The position numbers were made by a program, and so were the translations under genes. A stretch of 64,000 bases of DNA from Mucilaginibacter celer (lineage in GTDB: Bacteria > Bacteroidota > Bacteroidia > Sphingobacteriales > Sphingobacteriaceae). The first letter of the stretch is position 1, and each line of letters begins with the position of its first letter. Under the pieces are notes generated by a model. That model had not been told where the DNA came from. It did not search any database and saw nothing but the letters and a program-made list of their open reading frames with translations. Of the stretch, positions 45,900 to 55,492 are shown one piece after another. The stretch covers positions 4,092,001-4,156,000 of the forward strand of contig NZ_CP032869.1 of NCBI RefSeq assembly GCF_003576455.2. The letters are read 5' to 3'.

Positions 45900-48380
45900 T
45901 TACTTACTTATCTCAATATGCTTAAACGTCTTGGTATATTTAAACTCTATCGTGTTATCATCATTTAACTGAAACTCTTTCACATCCTTGCCATCAACAG
46001 TAATTTTTGATGGTTTGAATGGGAAACCGATCAGGTTAAAATGGTAGCCATCATAGCGCGGGGTGTACAAACCTTCCAGGCTTTGATCAATGGTTACCGT
46101 TTTGGCATCACCGTTTACTACGAATTTTTTCTCGAGGTAAATATCCTGCTCGTAGGCGAAAGTTTCGCCGTAATCTTCAAACAGGAAGGAGTTAACCTCA
46201 TAATCGGTATAATAAATATTCAGCTTAACCTCTTCAATTTCCTGCTGCCCAACGTATTGCATTACCGGGTATTCGGGAATTACCGAGCCTGCTTTTACAA
46301 ACAATGGCATGGTTTCAAGCGGAGTTTCTACCGATACTTCTTTGCCACCCTCTACAACCTCATAAGTCCAGAAGTTGTACCATTTTCCTTTTGGCAGGTA
46401 AACGTTACGTTTACGCTGACCAGGCTCCATTACCGGGCAAACCAATATCTTATCGCCATAAGTAAACTCATCCTGGCGGAAGTGGTTCATCACCGTATCC
46501 TGCTCGTGCATTACTATCGGCCTCAAAATAGGAAAACCGTAACGGTGATGCTCCCAGAAGGTTGAGTACAGGTAAGGGATCAAACGGTAACGTAGTTCGA
46601 TAAATTTACGGTTAATAGCGGTAAACGGCTCGCCGAAGCTCCATGGTTCGCGCTCTTTGGTATCACCTGCCGAGTGCGCACGCATAAATGGCGAGAAGGT
46701 TCCCATCTGAATCCAGCGGGTAAACAATTCGCCATCAGGCTCGCCGCTGAAGCCGCCTATATCAGTTCCGCAGAAAGGGATACCAGAAATAGAAAGGCGC
46801 TGGCATTGGATATTACCTATTTTAAGGTGTTCCCAGCTGGCCACGTTATCGCCGGTCCACACCGACGAAAAGCGTTGCACGCCCGAGTAACCTGCCCTGG
46901 TAATGGTAAAAGGGCGTTTATTTTTCATGATTTTGCGCAAACCTTCGTAGGTTGAACGCACCATCTGCATACCATAAACGTTGTGAGCCTTACGGTGCGA
47001 ACCACGGTAACCATCATACTGGTGCCGAACATCATCCGGGAAAGTACCCGCGCCAAATACGGCAGGTTCGTTCATATCATTCCAAACACCGGCAACGCCC
47101 ATTTGCACCAGTTCATCAAACAAACCACCCCACCACTCACGCACTTCAGGGTTGGTAAAATCGGGGAACTGGCAACGGCCCGGCCATACGTGGCCTTCCA
47201 TAAAGTAATCGTCGCTTCGGCGGCAGAAGTATTTCTTCTCTTTACCTTCCTTAAACACCGAATAGTTATCATCCACACGAATACCAGGATCAATAATTAC
47301 CACAGTTTTAAAACCATCGGCAGCCAGTTCGCTGATCATCTTTTTAGGATCGGGGAAGTACTTGCGGTTCCAGGTAAAGCAACGGTAGCCATCCATGTAA
47401 TCGATATCTAAATAGATACCGTCGCAAGGAATTTTATTTTCGCGGAAGCCACGGGCAATTTTGCGCACTTTGGCTTCTGGATAATAACTCCAGCGGCATT
47501 GGTGGTAACCCAGGGCCCAAAGTGGTGGCATAGGGTGCGTACCGGTAAGGGTGTGGTAGCTTTTTACCACATCCATCATATGCGGACCGTGGATATAGTA
47601 ATATTGTAATTCGCCCCCATCAGCCCAGAAACTCGTTTTAGTACGATCTTCCGAGCCAAAATCAAACTGGGCTTTAAAAGTATTATCAAAGAAAATACCG
47701 TGTGCTATACCCTCGTTTACGCTGATGTAAAAAGGAATGCTGCGGTAAAGCGGATCCTGGTTCCATTGGAACGAGTAGGCATCCGTATTCCAGTTTTTTA
47801 AGCGTTTGCCGCGTAAGTTTAACTCTGTTGGTTTATCACCTAAACCGAAAAAGCTTTCGTCGGGCGCACATGTTTTGGTGCAAAATACATAGTAACCACC
47901 GGCCTGCACGTTCTCTTCCCAGTGCATTGGGGTGGCATCCATGCTGGTTACATGGTTGTTGCTATCCGAAAAGGAGATAAAGAAATCTTTTTTACGGATA
48001 TGGCAGTTTACCTTGTAGGTTGATACGCGAAACTCGTTCTCATCTTCGTGAAGGCTAAAGCTTACCTGCCTGGTTGGCAGTTTAGGCACACCGTACGAAA
48101 AATCTTCTAAAAAAACGCTGTGTGGTGCAAGCCTTACACGGATTATCTCGTCGGTAACCACTACAACTTCAACTTTGGCGTCGCCATCGGTAAAGTAAAA
48201 CTTATTGCCCACCTGATCGGCGTGATTTGGCACACCAAGATATTTTTTAACTACAGGCTTAATACCATCGGCAGGGTTATTAAGGTGGTGAAACTCCTCT
48301 TCTTCTTCAATCAGATTCTCAATCTCGGTCAATTTGCTGGTAATCAGCTCCGGGTTTGGATTTGGGGTATTACTTTCCAT
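45900..48380 (-). CDS. GH31 alpha-glucosidase
   Basis: An 826-aa glycoside hydrolase that removes alpha-linked glucose from the ends of glucans. It has no signal peptide, so it acts in the cytoplasm. The N-terminal beta-sandwich (about 30-270) is followed by the barrel with GIYLDIDYMDGYRCFTW, the nucleophile motif WNDMNEP and the acid/base region WTGDNVASWEH, then C-terminal beta domains. Length is typical of the group. It lies 113 bp downstream of the MFS sugar transporter gene on the same strand. Confidence 0.93.
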   Translation of the reverse strand: MESNTPNPNPELITSKLTEIENLIEEEEEFHHLNNPADGIKPVVKKYLGVPNHADQVGNKFYFTDGDAKVEVVVVTDEIIRVRLAPHSVFLEDFSYGVPKLPTRQVSFSLHEDENEFRVSTYKVNCHIRKKDFFISFSDSNNHVTSMDATPMHWEENVQAGGYYVFCTKTCAPDESFFGLGDKPTELNLRGKRLKNWNTDAYSFQWNQDPLYRSIPFYISVNEGIAHGIFFDNTFKAQFDFGSEDRTKTSFWADGGELQYYYIHGPHMMDVVKSYHTLTGTHPMPPLWALGYHQCRWSYYPEAKVRKIARGFRENKIPCDGIYLDIDYMDGYRCFTWNRKYFPDPKKMISELAADGFKTVVIIDPGIRVDDNYSVFKEGKEKKYFCRRSDDYFMEGHVWPGRCQFPDFTNPEVREWWGGLFDELVQMGVAGVWNDMNEPAVFGAGTFPDDVRHQYDGYRGSHRKAHNVYGMQMVRSTYEGLRKIMKNKRPFTITRAGYSGVQRFSSVWTGDNVASWEHLKIGNIQCQRLSISGIPFCGTDIGGFSGEPDGELFTRWIQMGTFSPFMRAHSAGDTKEREPWSFGEPFTAINRKFIELRYRLIPYLYSTFWEHHRYGFPILRPIVMHEQDTVMNHFRQDEFTYGDKILVCPVMEPGQRKRNVYLPKGKWYNFWTYEVVEGGKEVSVETPLETMPLFVKAGSVIPEYPVMQYVGQQEIEEVKLNIYYTDYEVNSFLFEDYGETFAYEQDIYLEKKFVVNGDAKTVTIDQSLEGLYTPRYDGYHFNLIGFPFKPSKITVDGKDVKEFQLNDDNTIEFKYTKTFKHIEISK

Positions 48381-48492
48381 TAAAACAAATTAGTTGGGTT
48401 CTGCAAATATGTATAAAGTGTACTTACTACGCAATATACAACATTGTTGTTAACCAAAAAACCATTTACCGTGCCAATTCCTTAACTTTTAA

Positions 48493-49869
48493 TCAATTTA
48501 CCGGCTCAATAATCTGGATTTTTTTGCCATCGCTAACAAATAGTACTGATATGGCAGCCAAAAACATAAAAACGCCAGCCATTACCAAAGCATAGATAGC
48601 CTGATTATGGTAAAGATATTTTACGATAGGGCCGCCTACGATGCCGTTAACAATTTGCGGAAAAGTGATGAAGAAATTGAAAATACCCATATACACACCT
48701 ATCTTTTTAGCTGGTATTGAGCTTGATAGGATAGCGTAAGGCATAGCAAGGATACTGCCCCAGGCCAGGCCGATACCTATCATGGAGAGGACAAGCAATT
48801 TAGGATCTGTAATAAAGAAAACTGAAATGAGGCCTAAACCGCCCATGGCCAGCGAAAAAGCATGCGCCGCCTTCCGACTTGTATTTTTTACGATGCGCGG
48901 CAGCAACAAGGCATAAATAGCCGAAACAAAATTATAAACACCAAATAAAACGTTTACCCAGTTGGCGGCATCGTTATAAGCAACAGATGAAGTGTCGCCT
49001 GCGGGAATATGATACACATGTGCAGCCACAGCCGGGGTGGTAAATACCCACATTGAAAACAAGGCGAACCAGGAGAAAAACTGTACCAAACCCAGCTGTT
49101 TCATGGTTTTGGGCATATTAACCAGATCGGAAAATATCTCGGTTAAGCCGCTTTTATGGCCTGATGCCGATTCGTCTTTTTCGTGGAAGGTAGCATAAAC
49201 TTCGGGCGGATATTCTTTGGTACGGATAACGGTCCATAATATAGCCCCTATCAATACCGCGGCGCCGATATAAAAGGAGTACAACACGTTATCGGGCACG
49301 ATACCGGGAGCAGCCGTTTTAGCGATTCCAAACCATTCGGCAAATACATATGGCAACCACGAGCCTATTACAGCGCCCACGCCTATCAGGCAGGTTTGCA
49401 TCGAAAAGCCGGTAGTGTGCTGGCTATCGGGCAGGTTATCGGCCACCAACGCCCTGAACGGTTCCATAGCCACATTGAACGATGCATCCATGATCATGAG
49501 CATTCCCGCCCCTACAACAATAGGCGGGATGATAGCCGCCAGCATAGATGAGTTTGGCATAAAGAACAGCGCCAACCCGGACAGGATTGCCCCCGTTAAA
49601 AAATACGGACGACGACGACCAAGCTTATTCCACGTTCTGTCACTATAATGCCCAATAATAGGCTGAACAACCATCCCCGTAATTGGTGCAGCCAACCAAA
49701 ACCACGACAGATGCTCCACATCGGCCCCAAAGGTTTGTAGAATTCTGCTGGCATTACCTGTTTGCAAGGCAAAGCCAAACTGGATGCCCAAAAAGCCGAA
49801 GCTCATGTTAAAGATCTGCCAAAAGCTTAATCGTGGCTTTTGCGCGATGGTTGGTTTGTTTTGGTTCAT
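48493..49869 (-). CDS. MFS sugar transporter, SLC45/maltose-type
   Basis: A 458-aa polytopic protein with twelve predicted helices. The loop after helix 2 (GHYSDRTWNKLGRRRPYFL) is the signature seen in GPH/SLC45-type sugar carriers. It begins with a short cytoplasmic segment (KPRLSFWQIFNMSFGFLG). In this cluster with maltose phosphorylase it most likely imports maltose or malto-oligosaccharides by proton symport. It lies between GH31 and alpha-amylase genes, separated from the latter by two palindromic repeats. Confidence 0.88.
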   Translation of the reverse strand: MNQNKPTIAQKPRLSFWQIFNMSFGFLGIQFGFALQTGNASRILQTFGADVEHLSWFWLAAPITGMVVQPIIGHYSDRTWNKLGRRRPYFLTGAILSGLALFFMPNSSMLAAIIPPIVVGAGMLMIMDASFNVAMEPFRALVADNLPDSQHTTGFSMQTCLIGVGAVIGSWLPYVFAEWFGIAKTAAPGIVPDNVLYSFYIGAAVLIGAILWTVIRTKEYPPEVYATFHEKDESASGHKSGLTEIFSDLVNMPKTMKQLGLVQFFSWFALFSMWVFTTPAVAAHVYHIPAGDTSSVAYNDAANWVNVLFGVYNFVSAIYALLLPRIVKNTSRKAAHAFSLAMGGLGLISVFFITDPKLLVLSMIGIGLAWGSILAMPYAILSSSIPAKKIGVYMGIFNFFITFPQIVNGIVGGPIVKYLYHNQAIYALVMAGVFMFLAAISVLFVSDGKKIQIIEPVN

Positions 49870-49910
49870 TGGTTAATTGGTTCAATAGTATTGTCTCCGT
49901 CACATTCTCT

Positions 49911-50010
49911 CCCACGTAATTGCGAGGTACGAAGCAATCCCTAACTGTACAGGGCGGCTTTGCATAGCAGCTCTGCTTCCGTGCGATTGCTTCGTTCCTC
50001 GCAATGACGG
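49911..50010 (+). repeat. palindromic repeat, copy 4
   Basis: A 100-bp copy: CCCACGTAATTGCGAGGTAC, core TACAGGGCGGCTTTGCATAG, right arm GCGATTGCTTCGTTCCTCGC. It sits between the amylase and transporter genes of one apparent operon. Confidence 0.88.
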
Positions 50011-50050
50011 TTCGGGTTTTAAAAACTTCGTAAGTCTCAACCGTTCTAAC

Positions 50051-50150
50051 CACCACGTCATTGCGAGGTACGAAGCAATCCCAAACTATACAGTGCGAAC
50101 ATGCTTAGCTGCTCTGCTAATTGGGGATTGCTTCGTACCTCGCAATGACG
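50051..50150 (+). repeat. palindromic repeat, copy 5
   Basis: A second 100-bp copy in the same gap: CACCACGTCATTGCGAGGTA, core TACAGTGCGAACATGCTTAG, right arm GGGGATTGCTTCGTACCTCG. The paired substitution (GAGGTACGAAGC with GCTTCGTACCTC) keeps the arms complementary, as if stem pairing were under selection or copied together. Confidence 0.88.
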
Positions 50151-50176
50151 GCGCGGAGAAGGGCGTGTAGCATCTT

Positions 50177-51979
50177 CTAAAACTCCAGCAACAAGCCGCT
50201 CATGGCAGGCAGGCTTACTTCAACACCTTTACTTATATCGTCGGTATTGAATTTGGCTCCGCTTAGCAGGTCGGTGAATTGTTTATGGCCGCTTTGGTTT
50301 AATTTCGTTAACAGGTCTTCCGGAAGTTTCACGGTTAATTTACGGTCGCTCCGGTTAAAATTGGTTATTACTAATATACGGTGGTTATGGGTATAACGGG
50401 CATAAATGTACAGGCGGGTATCAAAACCCGGCTGACGCTCGTTAGCCATCATCAACTCATAAAACGCGCCTGATTTTAGGGCTTCGCTGTTATGCACCGC
50501 AGTAAGCAGGTTATGATAAAAGCCACGCAGCTTTTGCTGATCGGCAGATAGGTTGGCACCGTCATACTCGTGGTTGTTTACCCATTTCTGGTGCTCTGGA
50601 ACTCCCCAATAATCAAATATCGATGTACGACCATCGTTTCCGCTAAAACCCTCGGTGCCGTGGGCAGGTTCCCCTACTTCCTGACCGAAATAAACCATCA
50701 CCGGTCCGGTGTTTAATGTAGCCGTTATGATCATGCCCGGAACAGCCAGCCATGGATTGCCCGCGAAATCATTACAGGCAATGCGCTGCTCATCGTGGTT
50801 TTCCATAAAGCGGAGCATGTGCTCGTCGATGCCTTTGCTGTCATGGTTCCAAACGGCATTGATTTCCCAGGTTGATGAGTGGTGTTCATCACGGGTGAGG
50901 CGTTTGATGGCATCATACAGGCCTACTTTATCGTACAGGTAATCGAACTTGCCTTTAAAAATATAATCGTTGTATTTGCCTTTATCATAAGCTTCACCGA
51001 TGAATACCAGGCCGGGATGTTCGGCTTTCAGTTTCGGGATCACCCAACCCCAAAACTCGATAGGTACCATCTCCACCATATCGCAGCGGAAACCATCTAC
51101 ACCTTTCTCGCTCCAGTAATGCAGGATATCATAAACCTTGTTCCACAGTGGAGCGATAGGATCGAAATGGTTACGGCGATGATCCATGTAATCAACACCG
51201 TAGTTCAGCTTCATAGTTTCAAACCAATCATTAATTGATGGAGTTGCGCTGAAAACATCGTTGCCGGTTGCTTTAGCAGGGTTCTCGTCAAAATGACCAT
51301 CCTTCAACGGGCTTTTAAACTCATCACCTCCAGGGTTGTAACCTTGCGGTACCACAAACTGCTGACCGGGGATATAGTAAAAATCATTCTTCGGGCTAAA
51401 GCCTTTACTTTTATCATCATCCTCGCCAAAATCGCGCACACCGGCAGGTTTTACATCCGATCCGTAGGTACGGGCCACGTGGTTAGGCACCAGATCCATC
51501 AACACCTTTAAACCGTTGGCATGGGTACGTTTAATGAGTGCTTCGTACTCGCCAACGCGGTTCTTCACATCAACCGCCAGATCGGGGTCGATATCGTAAT
51601 AATCCTTAATGGCATAAGGTGAACCAGCCCTACCCTTCACAATATCCGGATCATCAGCTTTGATGCCGTATTGCGAATAATCGGTCATGGTGGCGTGTTC
51701 AATTACGCCGGTGTACCAAACATGGGTAAAACCCATCTTTTTGATCTGCTGCAGGGCTTTATCGTTAATATCGTTCAGCTTGCCTACGCCATTTTCTTCT
51801 ATCGAGCCGTTGGTTTTGTTAAGCGTTTGTGTATTGCCAAACAGGCGCGGCAACAATTGGTATATAATGAGCTTATGGTTGGTAGTTTGTTCCATGCGTT
51901 TCTTTGTATGATGTTTTTGCGCGTAGGTTGTATTAGCTAACAACACGGCGACCGCAAGATATAAGGTTTTTAATTTCAT
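50177..51979 (-). CDS. GH13 alpha-amylase-family enzyme, secreted
   Basis: A 600-aa enzyme taken from ATG 51979 (MKLKTLYLAVAVLLANTTYAQ, a signal peptide); the ATGA at this point overlaps the stop of the upstream membrane-protein gene. The barrel carries the four GH13 regions: LMDLVPNHV, DGFRCDMVEM (nucleophile Asp), FIGEAYDK (acid Glu) and MENHDEQR (third Asp). A short C-terminal beta domain ends the protein. It should hydrolyse starch-type glucans in the periplasm or outside. Confidence 0.9.
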   Translation of the reverse strand: MKLKTLYLAVAVLLANTTYAQKHHTKKRMEQTTNHKLIIYQLLPRLFGNTQTLNKTNGSIEENGVGKLNDINDKALQQIKKMGFTHVWYTGVIEHATMTDYSQYGIKADDPDIVKGRAGSPYAIKDYYDIDPDLAVDVKNRVGEYEALIKRTHANGLKVLMDLVPNHVARTYGSDVKPAGVRDFGEDDDKSKGFSPKNDFYYIPGQQFVVPQGYNPGGDEFKSPLKDGHFDENPAKATGNDVFSATPSINDWFETMKLNYGVDYMDHRRNHFDPIAPLWNKVYDILHYWSEKGVDGFRCDMVEMVPIEFWGWVIPKLKAEHPGLVFIGEAYDKGKYNDYIFKGKFDYLYDKVGLYDAIKRLTRDEHHSSTWEINAVWNHDSKGIDEHMLRFMENHDEQRIACNDFAGNPWLAVPGMIITATLNTGPVMVYFGQEVGEPAHGTEGFSGNDGRTSIFDYWGVPEHQKWVNNHEYDGANLSADQQKLRGFYHNLLTAVHNSEALKSGAFYELMMANERQPGFDTRLYIYARYTHNHRILVITNFNRSDRKLTVKLPEDLLTKLNQSGHKQFTDLLSGAKFNTDDISKGVEVSLPAMSGLLLEF

Positions 51980-52347
51980 AAGGCCACTTTTTGTAAACGG
52001 TGGTGATGGGCCCATGCCCCACCAATGCTCAGTAAAACTAAAATAGCAGGTATTTCAACCGCTATGCTAACGGGGTTTTCAACATGTATAAAAAGTGGCG
52101 TGAATAAAATCAACGGCATCCACAACCAGGGCACCAAAATGGCGATATGCATATTATACAAGCGTTTACGCCCGAGCAGATAAATAAACAGATACCCTAA
52201 TCCTATTAATATGGCTACCCAAATACTTAATAACAGCCAGGTTACAAATAACGTTATCGGTGGCGTATTAAGCAGATTTATCAGCAAAAAGAAGCCACCT
52301 GTCATAATTCCGGTGCCTATTATTATTCCACTGATCAGCCATTTCAT
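51976..52347 (-). CDS. four-helix membrane protein within the glucan operon
   Basis: A 123-aa protein with four hydrophobic helices (about 4-24, 33-57, 67-86, 93-112) joined by short loops. No family is recognised. It starts 2 bp after the GH65 stop codon and its own stop overlaps the amylase start (ATGA), so it is clearly part of the operon. It may assist export or signalling, but I have no evidence for a role. Confidence 0.65.
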   Translation of the reverse strand: MKWLISGIIIGTGIMTGGFFLLINLLNTPPITLFVTWLLLSIWVAILIGLGYLFIYLLGRKRLYNMHIAILVPWLWMPLILFTPLFIHVENPVSIAVEIPAILVLLSIGGAWAHHHRLQKVAL

Positions 52348-52349
52348 AT

Positions 52350-54659
52350 TTATGCTTCAACTAATAAATCATCGTTGGCTTTTACTACCTGCTCCTTGCC
52401 GTAAACCAATACGGTAGTTTCTACATCCGATGAGTTTTTGATCTGCACACCTTCCTTGCTTACTTTAATATTCAGCAAAGCCCCGCGGAAACCGATATGG
52501 AACGAGAACGACGACCATTTGCCCGGAATAAACGGCTGGAACGACAGCTTACCATCATGAACACGCATACCGGCAAAACCTTCAACAACAGCCATCCAGG
52601 TACCAGCCATCGAGGTGATATGGCAGCCATCTTCGGTATCGTTGTTATAATCGTCCAGATCCAAACGGGCTGTGCGCAGGTAAAACTCGTAAGCACGGGC
52701 CTCGTCGCCCAATTTGGCGGCTATAATAGCATGAACACATGGCGAAAGCGACGATTCGTGAACGGTACGGGGCTCATAAAAGTCATAGTTACGGCGAATG
52801 GTATCTATATCGTACTGATCTTCAAAAAAGTAAATCCCCTGTAGTACGTCGGCTTGTTTAATGTAGCATGAGCGCAGGATCCTGTCCCAGCTCCACTTTT
52901 GGTTGATAGGGCGCTCGGATGCCGGGAGATCTTTAACCAGGATCTGTTCTTTATCGAGGTATCCATCCTGCTGTAAAAAGATCTGGCGTTTTTCATCATA
53001 AGGATAGTACATCTTTTCGATGATGTGCTTAAACCTGCCGAACTCGGTTGCTTCGTCGAGATTGGTTTTGCTTACCAAGGCGGCATATTTTTCCGGGTTT
53101 TCGGCTTTTACCTTTTCGGCAACTTCAACAGTATATTGCATACACCAGGTTGCAATGGTGCTGGTGTACCAGTTGTTATTTACGTTATTCTCGTACTCGT
53201 TAGGCCCGGTAACGCCCAGCATTACATACTGCTCCCTATCCTCAGACCAGGTAACCCTCTGCGACCAGAACCTTGCTATCCCCAACAATACTTCCAAACC
53301 ATAATCGCCCAGGTAAGCCTCATCGCCGGTATATCGCACATAATTATAAATAGCAAAAGCGATAGCCCCGTTACGGTGAATCTCTTCGAAAGTGATCTCC
53401 CACTCGTTATGGCATTCAGTACCATCCATAGTAACCATCGGGTATAAAGCCGCGCCATTTTTAAAACCAAGCAGTTGCGCGTTTTCGATAGCCTTGCCTA
53501 ACTGCTTGTAGCGATACAACAGCAGGTTGCGGGTAACTTTTTGCGGTGCTGTAGACAGGTAAAACGGCACGCAATAAGCCTCCGTATCCCAATAGGTTGA
53601 ACCCCCGTATTTTTCGCCGGTAAAGCCTTTAGGACCGATATTAAGGCGGTCATCCTCGCCGGTGTAAGTTTGGTTAAGCTGGTAAATATTGAAGCGGATA
53701 GCCTGCTGAGCAGAAATATCGCCATCAATAATGATATCGTTATGCTTCCATTTTTCGGCCCAGGCAGCGGCTTGTTCGGCCAGCATGGTATCAAAACCTT
53801 TGGCGCTGATGCGGGATAGAGTAGCGTTTAGCTGCTCAACCAGTTCTTCGGGTTTGTAGTTTTGAGATGAAAGGTTGGCGGCATATTTAATAACCGTGAT
53901 CGCTTCGCCCTCCTTAGCGTTTAAAGTAACTTTTGAGGCTACGTATTTTTCTTTTTCGATGGCTTCAGCAGCCGGTTCAATAACCTTACCGCTTTGCAGG
54001 ATGCTGTATTGCATGCCTGTTGCCACCTCGAAACCTGTTTTTTTGGTACGCATTACCACGTAACCGCCTTTGGGTTGGGTGGCTTTACTTACCTCGTCCC
54101 AAAACTTTTCATCGTAGTTGGAATCTTTGTTAACCACATCGCCATCAATAGCAGGCGTTAAAGTGATCTCGCCGCTGAAGTTTAGCGGAGTGATGGTGTA
54201 TTTGATAGCACCGGTTTCATCATCGGCCATGCTGCAAAAGCGGATAGCTTCAACTTTAACTTCTTTACCGGATGCTGTTTTAGCACGGAAATCTCTTTTC
54301 AAGTAGCCTTCCTGCATATTCAACTCCCTGCGAAAGCTGCTTACTTCGCATTTAGCCAGGTCGAGTTGCTCGCCATCTAACAGTACATCTATAATTACCC
54401 AGTTGGCGGCGTTCAGTACTTTGGCAAAGTATTCGGGGTAGCCGTTTTTCCACCAGCCTACGCGGGTTTTATCCGGGTAGTAAACGCCTGCCACGTAGTT
54501 ACCCAACAGGGTATCGCCACTGTAAGCCTCTTCAAAATTGGCGCGCTGGCCCATCCGGCCATTGCCCAAACTGAAAATACTTTCAGAAATTTTATTGTAA
54601 TGAGGATCGAAGCCTTCTTCAATAATCCTCCACTCATCTGCTTTTATGTAGTTTTTCAT
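52350..54659 (-). CDS. GH65 maltose/kojibiose-type phosphorylase
   Basis: A 769-aa cytoplasmic enzyme taken from ATG 54659 (MKNYIKADEW); a TTG lies one codon upstream. The N-terminal beta domain (to about 270) precedes an alpha/alpha barrel with STYWDTEAYCVPFY and the acid motif ECHNEWEITFEE (catalytic Glu), and a C-terminal beta domain. It splits an alpha-linked disaccharide with phosphate, giving beta-glucose-1-phosphate and glucose. With pgmB directly upstream, maltose phosphorylase is the most likely activity. Confidence 0.93.
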   Translation of the reverse strand: MKNYIKADEWRIIEEGFDPHYNKISESIFSLGNGRMGQRANFEEAYSGDTLLGNYVAGVYYPDKTRVGWWKNGYPEYFAKVLNAANWVIIDVLLDGEQLDLAKCEVSSFRRELNMQEGYLKRDFRAKTASGKEVKVEAIRFCSMADDETGAIKYTITPLNFSGEITLTPAIDGDVVNKDSNYDEKFWDEVSKATQPKGGYVVMRTKKTGFEVATGMQYSILQSGKVIEPAAEAIEKEKYVASKVTLNAKEGEAITVIKYAANLSSQNYKPEELVEQLNATLSRISAKGFDTMLAEQAAAWAEKWKHNDIIIDGDISAQQAIRFNIYQLNQTYTGEDDRLNIGPKGFTGEKYGGSTYWDTEAYCVPFYLSTAPQKVTRNLLLYRYKQLGKAIENAQLLGFKNGAALYPMVTMDGTECHNEWEITFEEIHRNGAIAFAIYNYVRYTGDEAYLGDYGLEVLLGIARFWSQRVTWSEDREQYVMLGVTGPNEYENNVNNNWYTSTIATWCMQYTVEVAEKVKAENPEKYAALVSKTNLDEATEFGRFKHIIEKMYYPYDEKRQIFLQQDGYLDKEQILVKDLPASERPINQKWSWDRILRSCYIKQADVLQGIYFFEDQYDIDTIRRNYDFYEPRTVHESSLSPCVHAIIAAKLGDEARAYEFYLRTARLDLDDYNNDTEDGCHITSMAGTWMAVVEGFAGMRVHDGKLSFQPFIPGKWSSFSFHIGFRGALLNIKVSKEGVQIKNSSDVETTVLVYGKEQVVKANDDLLVEA

Positions 54660-54680
54660 CAAATCGTTCTATTTAGTTAG

Positions 54681-54778
54681 GCCGTCATTATAAGGTACGA
54701 AGCAAGCGCGAACGGTACAGGGCGAATCTGCATAGCCCCTCGGCTTCCGTGCGTTTGCTTCGTTCCTCGCAATGACGT
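54681..54778 (+). repeat. palindromic repeat, copy 6
   Basis: A 98-bp copy between pgmB and the GH65 gene. The left arm has decayed (GCCGTCATTATAAGGTACGA) while the right arm GTTTGCTTCGTTCCTCGCAA is intact. The core TACAGGGCGAATCTGCATAG matches the other copies. Confidence 0.85.
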
Positions 54779-54798
54779 TACATTCAATACTCCGCCTT

Positions 54799-55449
54799 TT
54801 ATAATTTATACAATTTGTCCAAGGTCATCTCATCCAAACCTTTTATTACCAGGTTAGCTCCCACCAGCACATCCGGCGAGCCGATGCCTACTACCTTCAT
54901 ATCTCCGGCAAGGGCGGCTTCAACGCCTGCAATGGCATCTTCAAATACCACGCACTCATCAGGCTGCATGCCTAAGGCTTGCGCACCGGCAAGGAAAACT
55001 TCGGGATCGGGTTTGGCTTTGCTTACTTTGTTGCCATCTATCACGGCATCAAACATATCGGTGAGGTTCAGCTTATCCAAAATGGTCATCGAATTTTTAC
55101 TGGCTGAGCCTAAAGCTATTTTAAGGCCTACGGCACGACAGGTTTCTAAAAACTCTTTGGCTCCGGGCAGGATCTCGGCCGGTGTCATCTGGTTTACCAT
55201 TTCCATGTACCAGGTGTTTTTTTGGGTGGCGAGTACTTCCTGCTCGGCTTCGGTTTTGGTTACGTTGCCCCAACCTAATATCAGTTGCAGGGAACGTACG
55301 CGGCTTACGCCTTTCAGTTGTTCGTTCTGGTGTTCGGTAAAATCAAAACCAAGCGAGTTGGCCAGCCTTTTCCAGGCTTTATAGTGGTAAATGGCGGTGT
55401 CAACAATCACCCCGTCGAGATCGAAAATGCAAGCTTTAATCGTGTTCAT
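54799..55449 (-). CDS. pgmB: beta-phosphoglucomutase
   Basis: A 216-aa HAD-superfamily enzyme that turns beta-glucose-1-phosphate into glucose-6-phosphate. The catalytic FDLDGVIVDTA motif is at 9-19 (nucleophile and acid/base Asp), the cap domain follows, then SASKNS (motif II), KPDPEVF (motif III Lys) and FEDAIAGVEAA (motif IV). Length is typical. It lies upstream of the GH65 phosphorylase that supplies its substrate and 43 bp downstream of the second GH13 gene. Confidence 0.94.
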   Translation of the reverse strand: MNTIKACIFDLDGVIVDTAIYHYKAWKRLANSLGFDFTEHQNEQLKGVSRVRSLQLILGWGNVTKTEAEQEVLATQKNTWYMEMVNQMTPAEILPGAKEFLETCRAVGLKIALGSASKNSMTILDKLNLTDMFDAVIDGNKVSKAKPDPEVFLAGAQALGMQPDECVVFEDAIAGVEAALAGDMKVVGIGSPDVLVGANLVIKGLDEMTLDKLYKL

Positions 55450-55492
55450 TTAATTTGTTAAAAGGCTGGTTGTTACGCCCTAAAGATATTAC

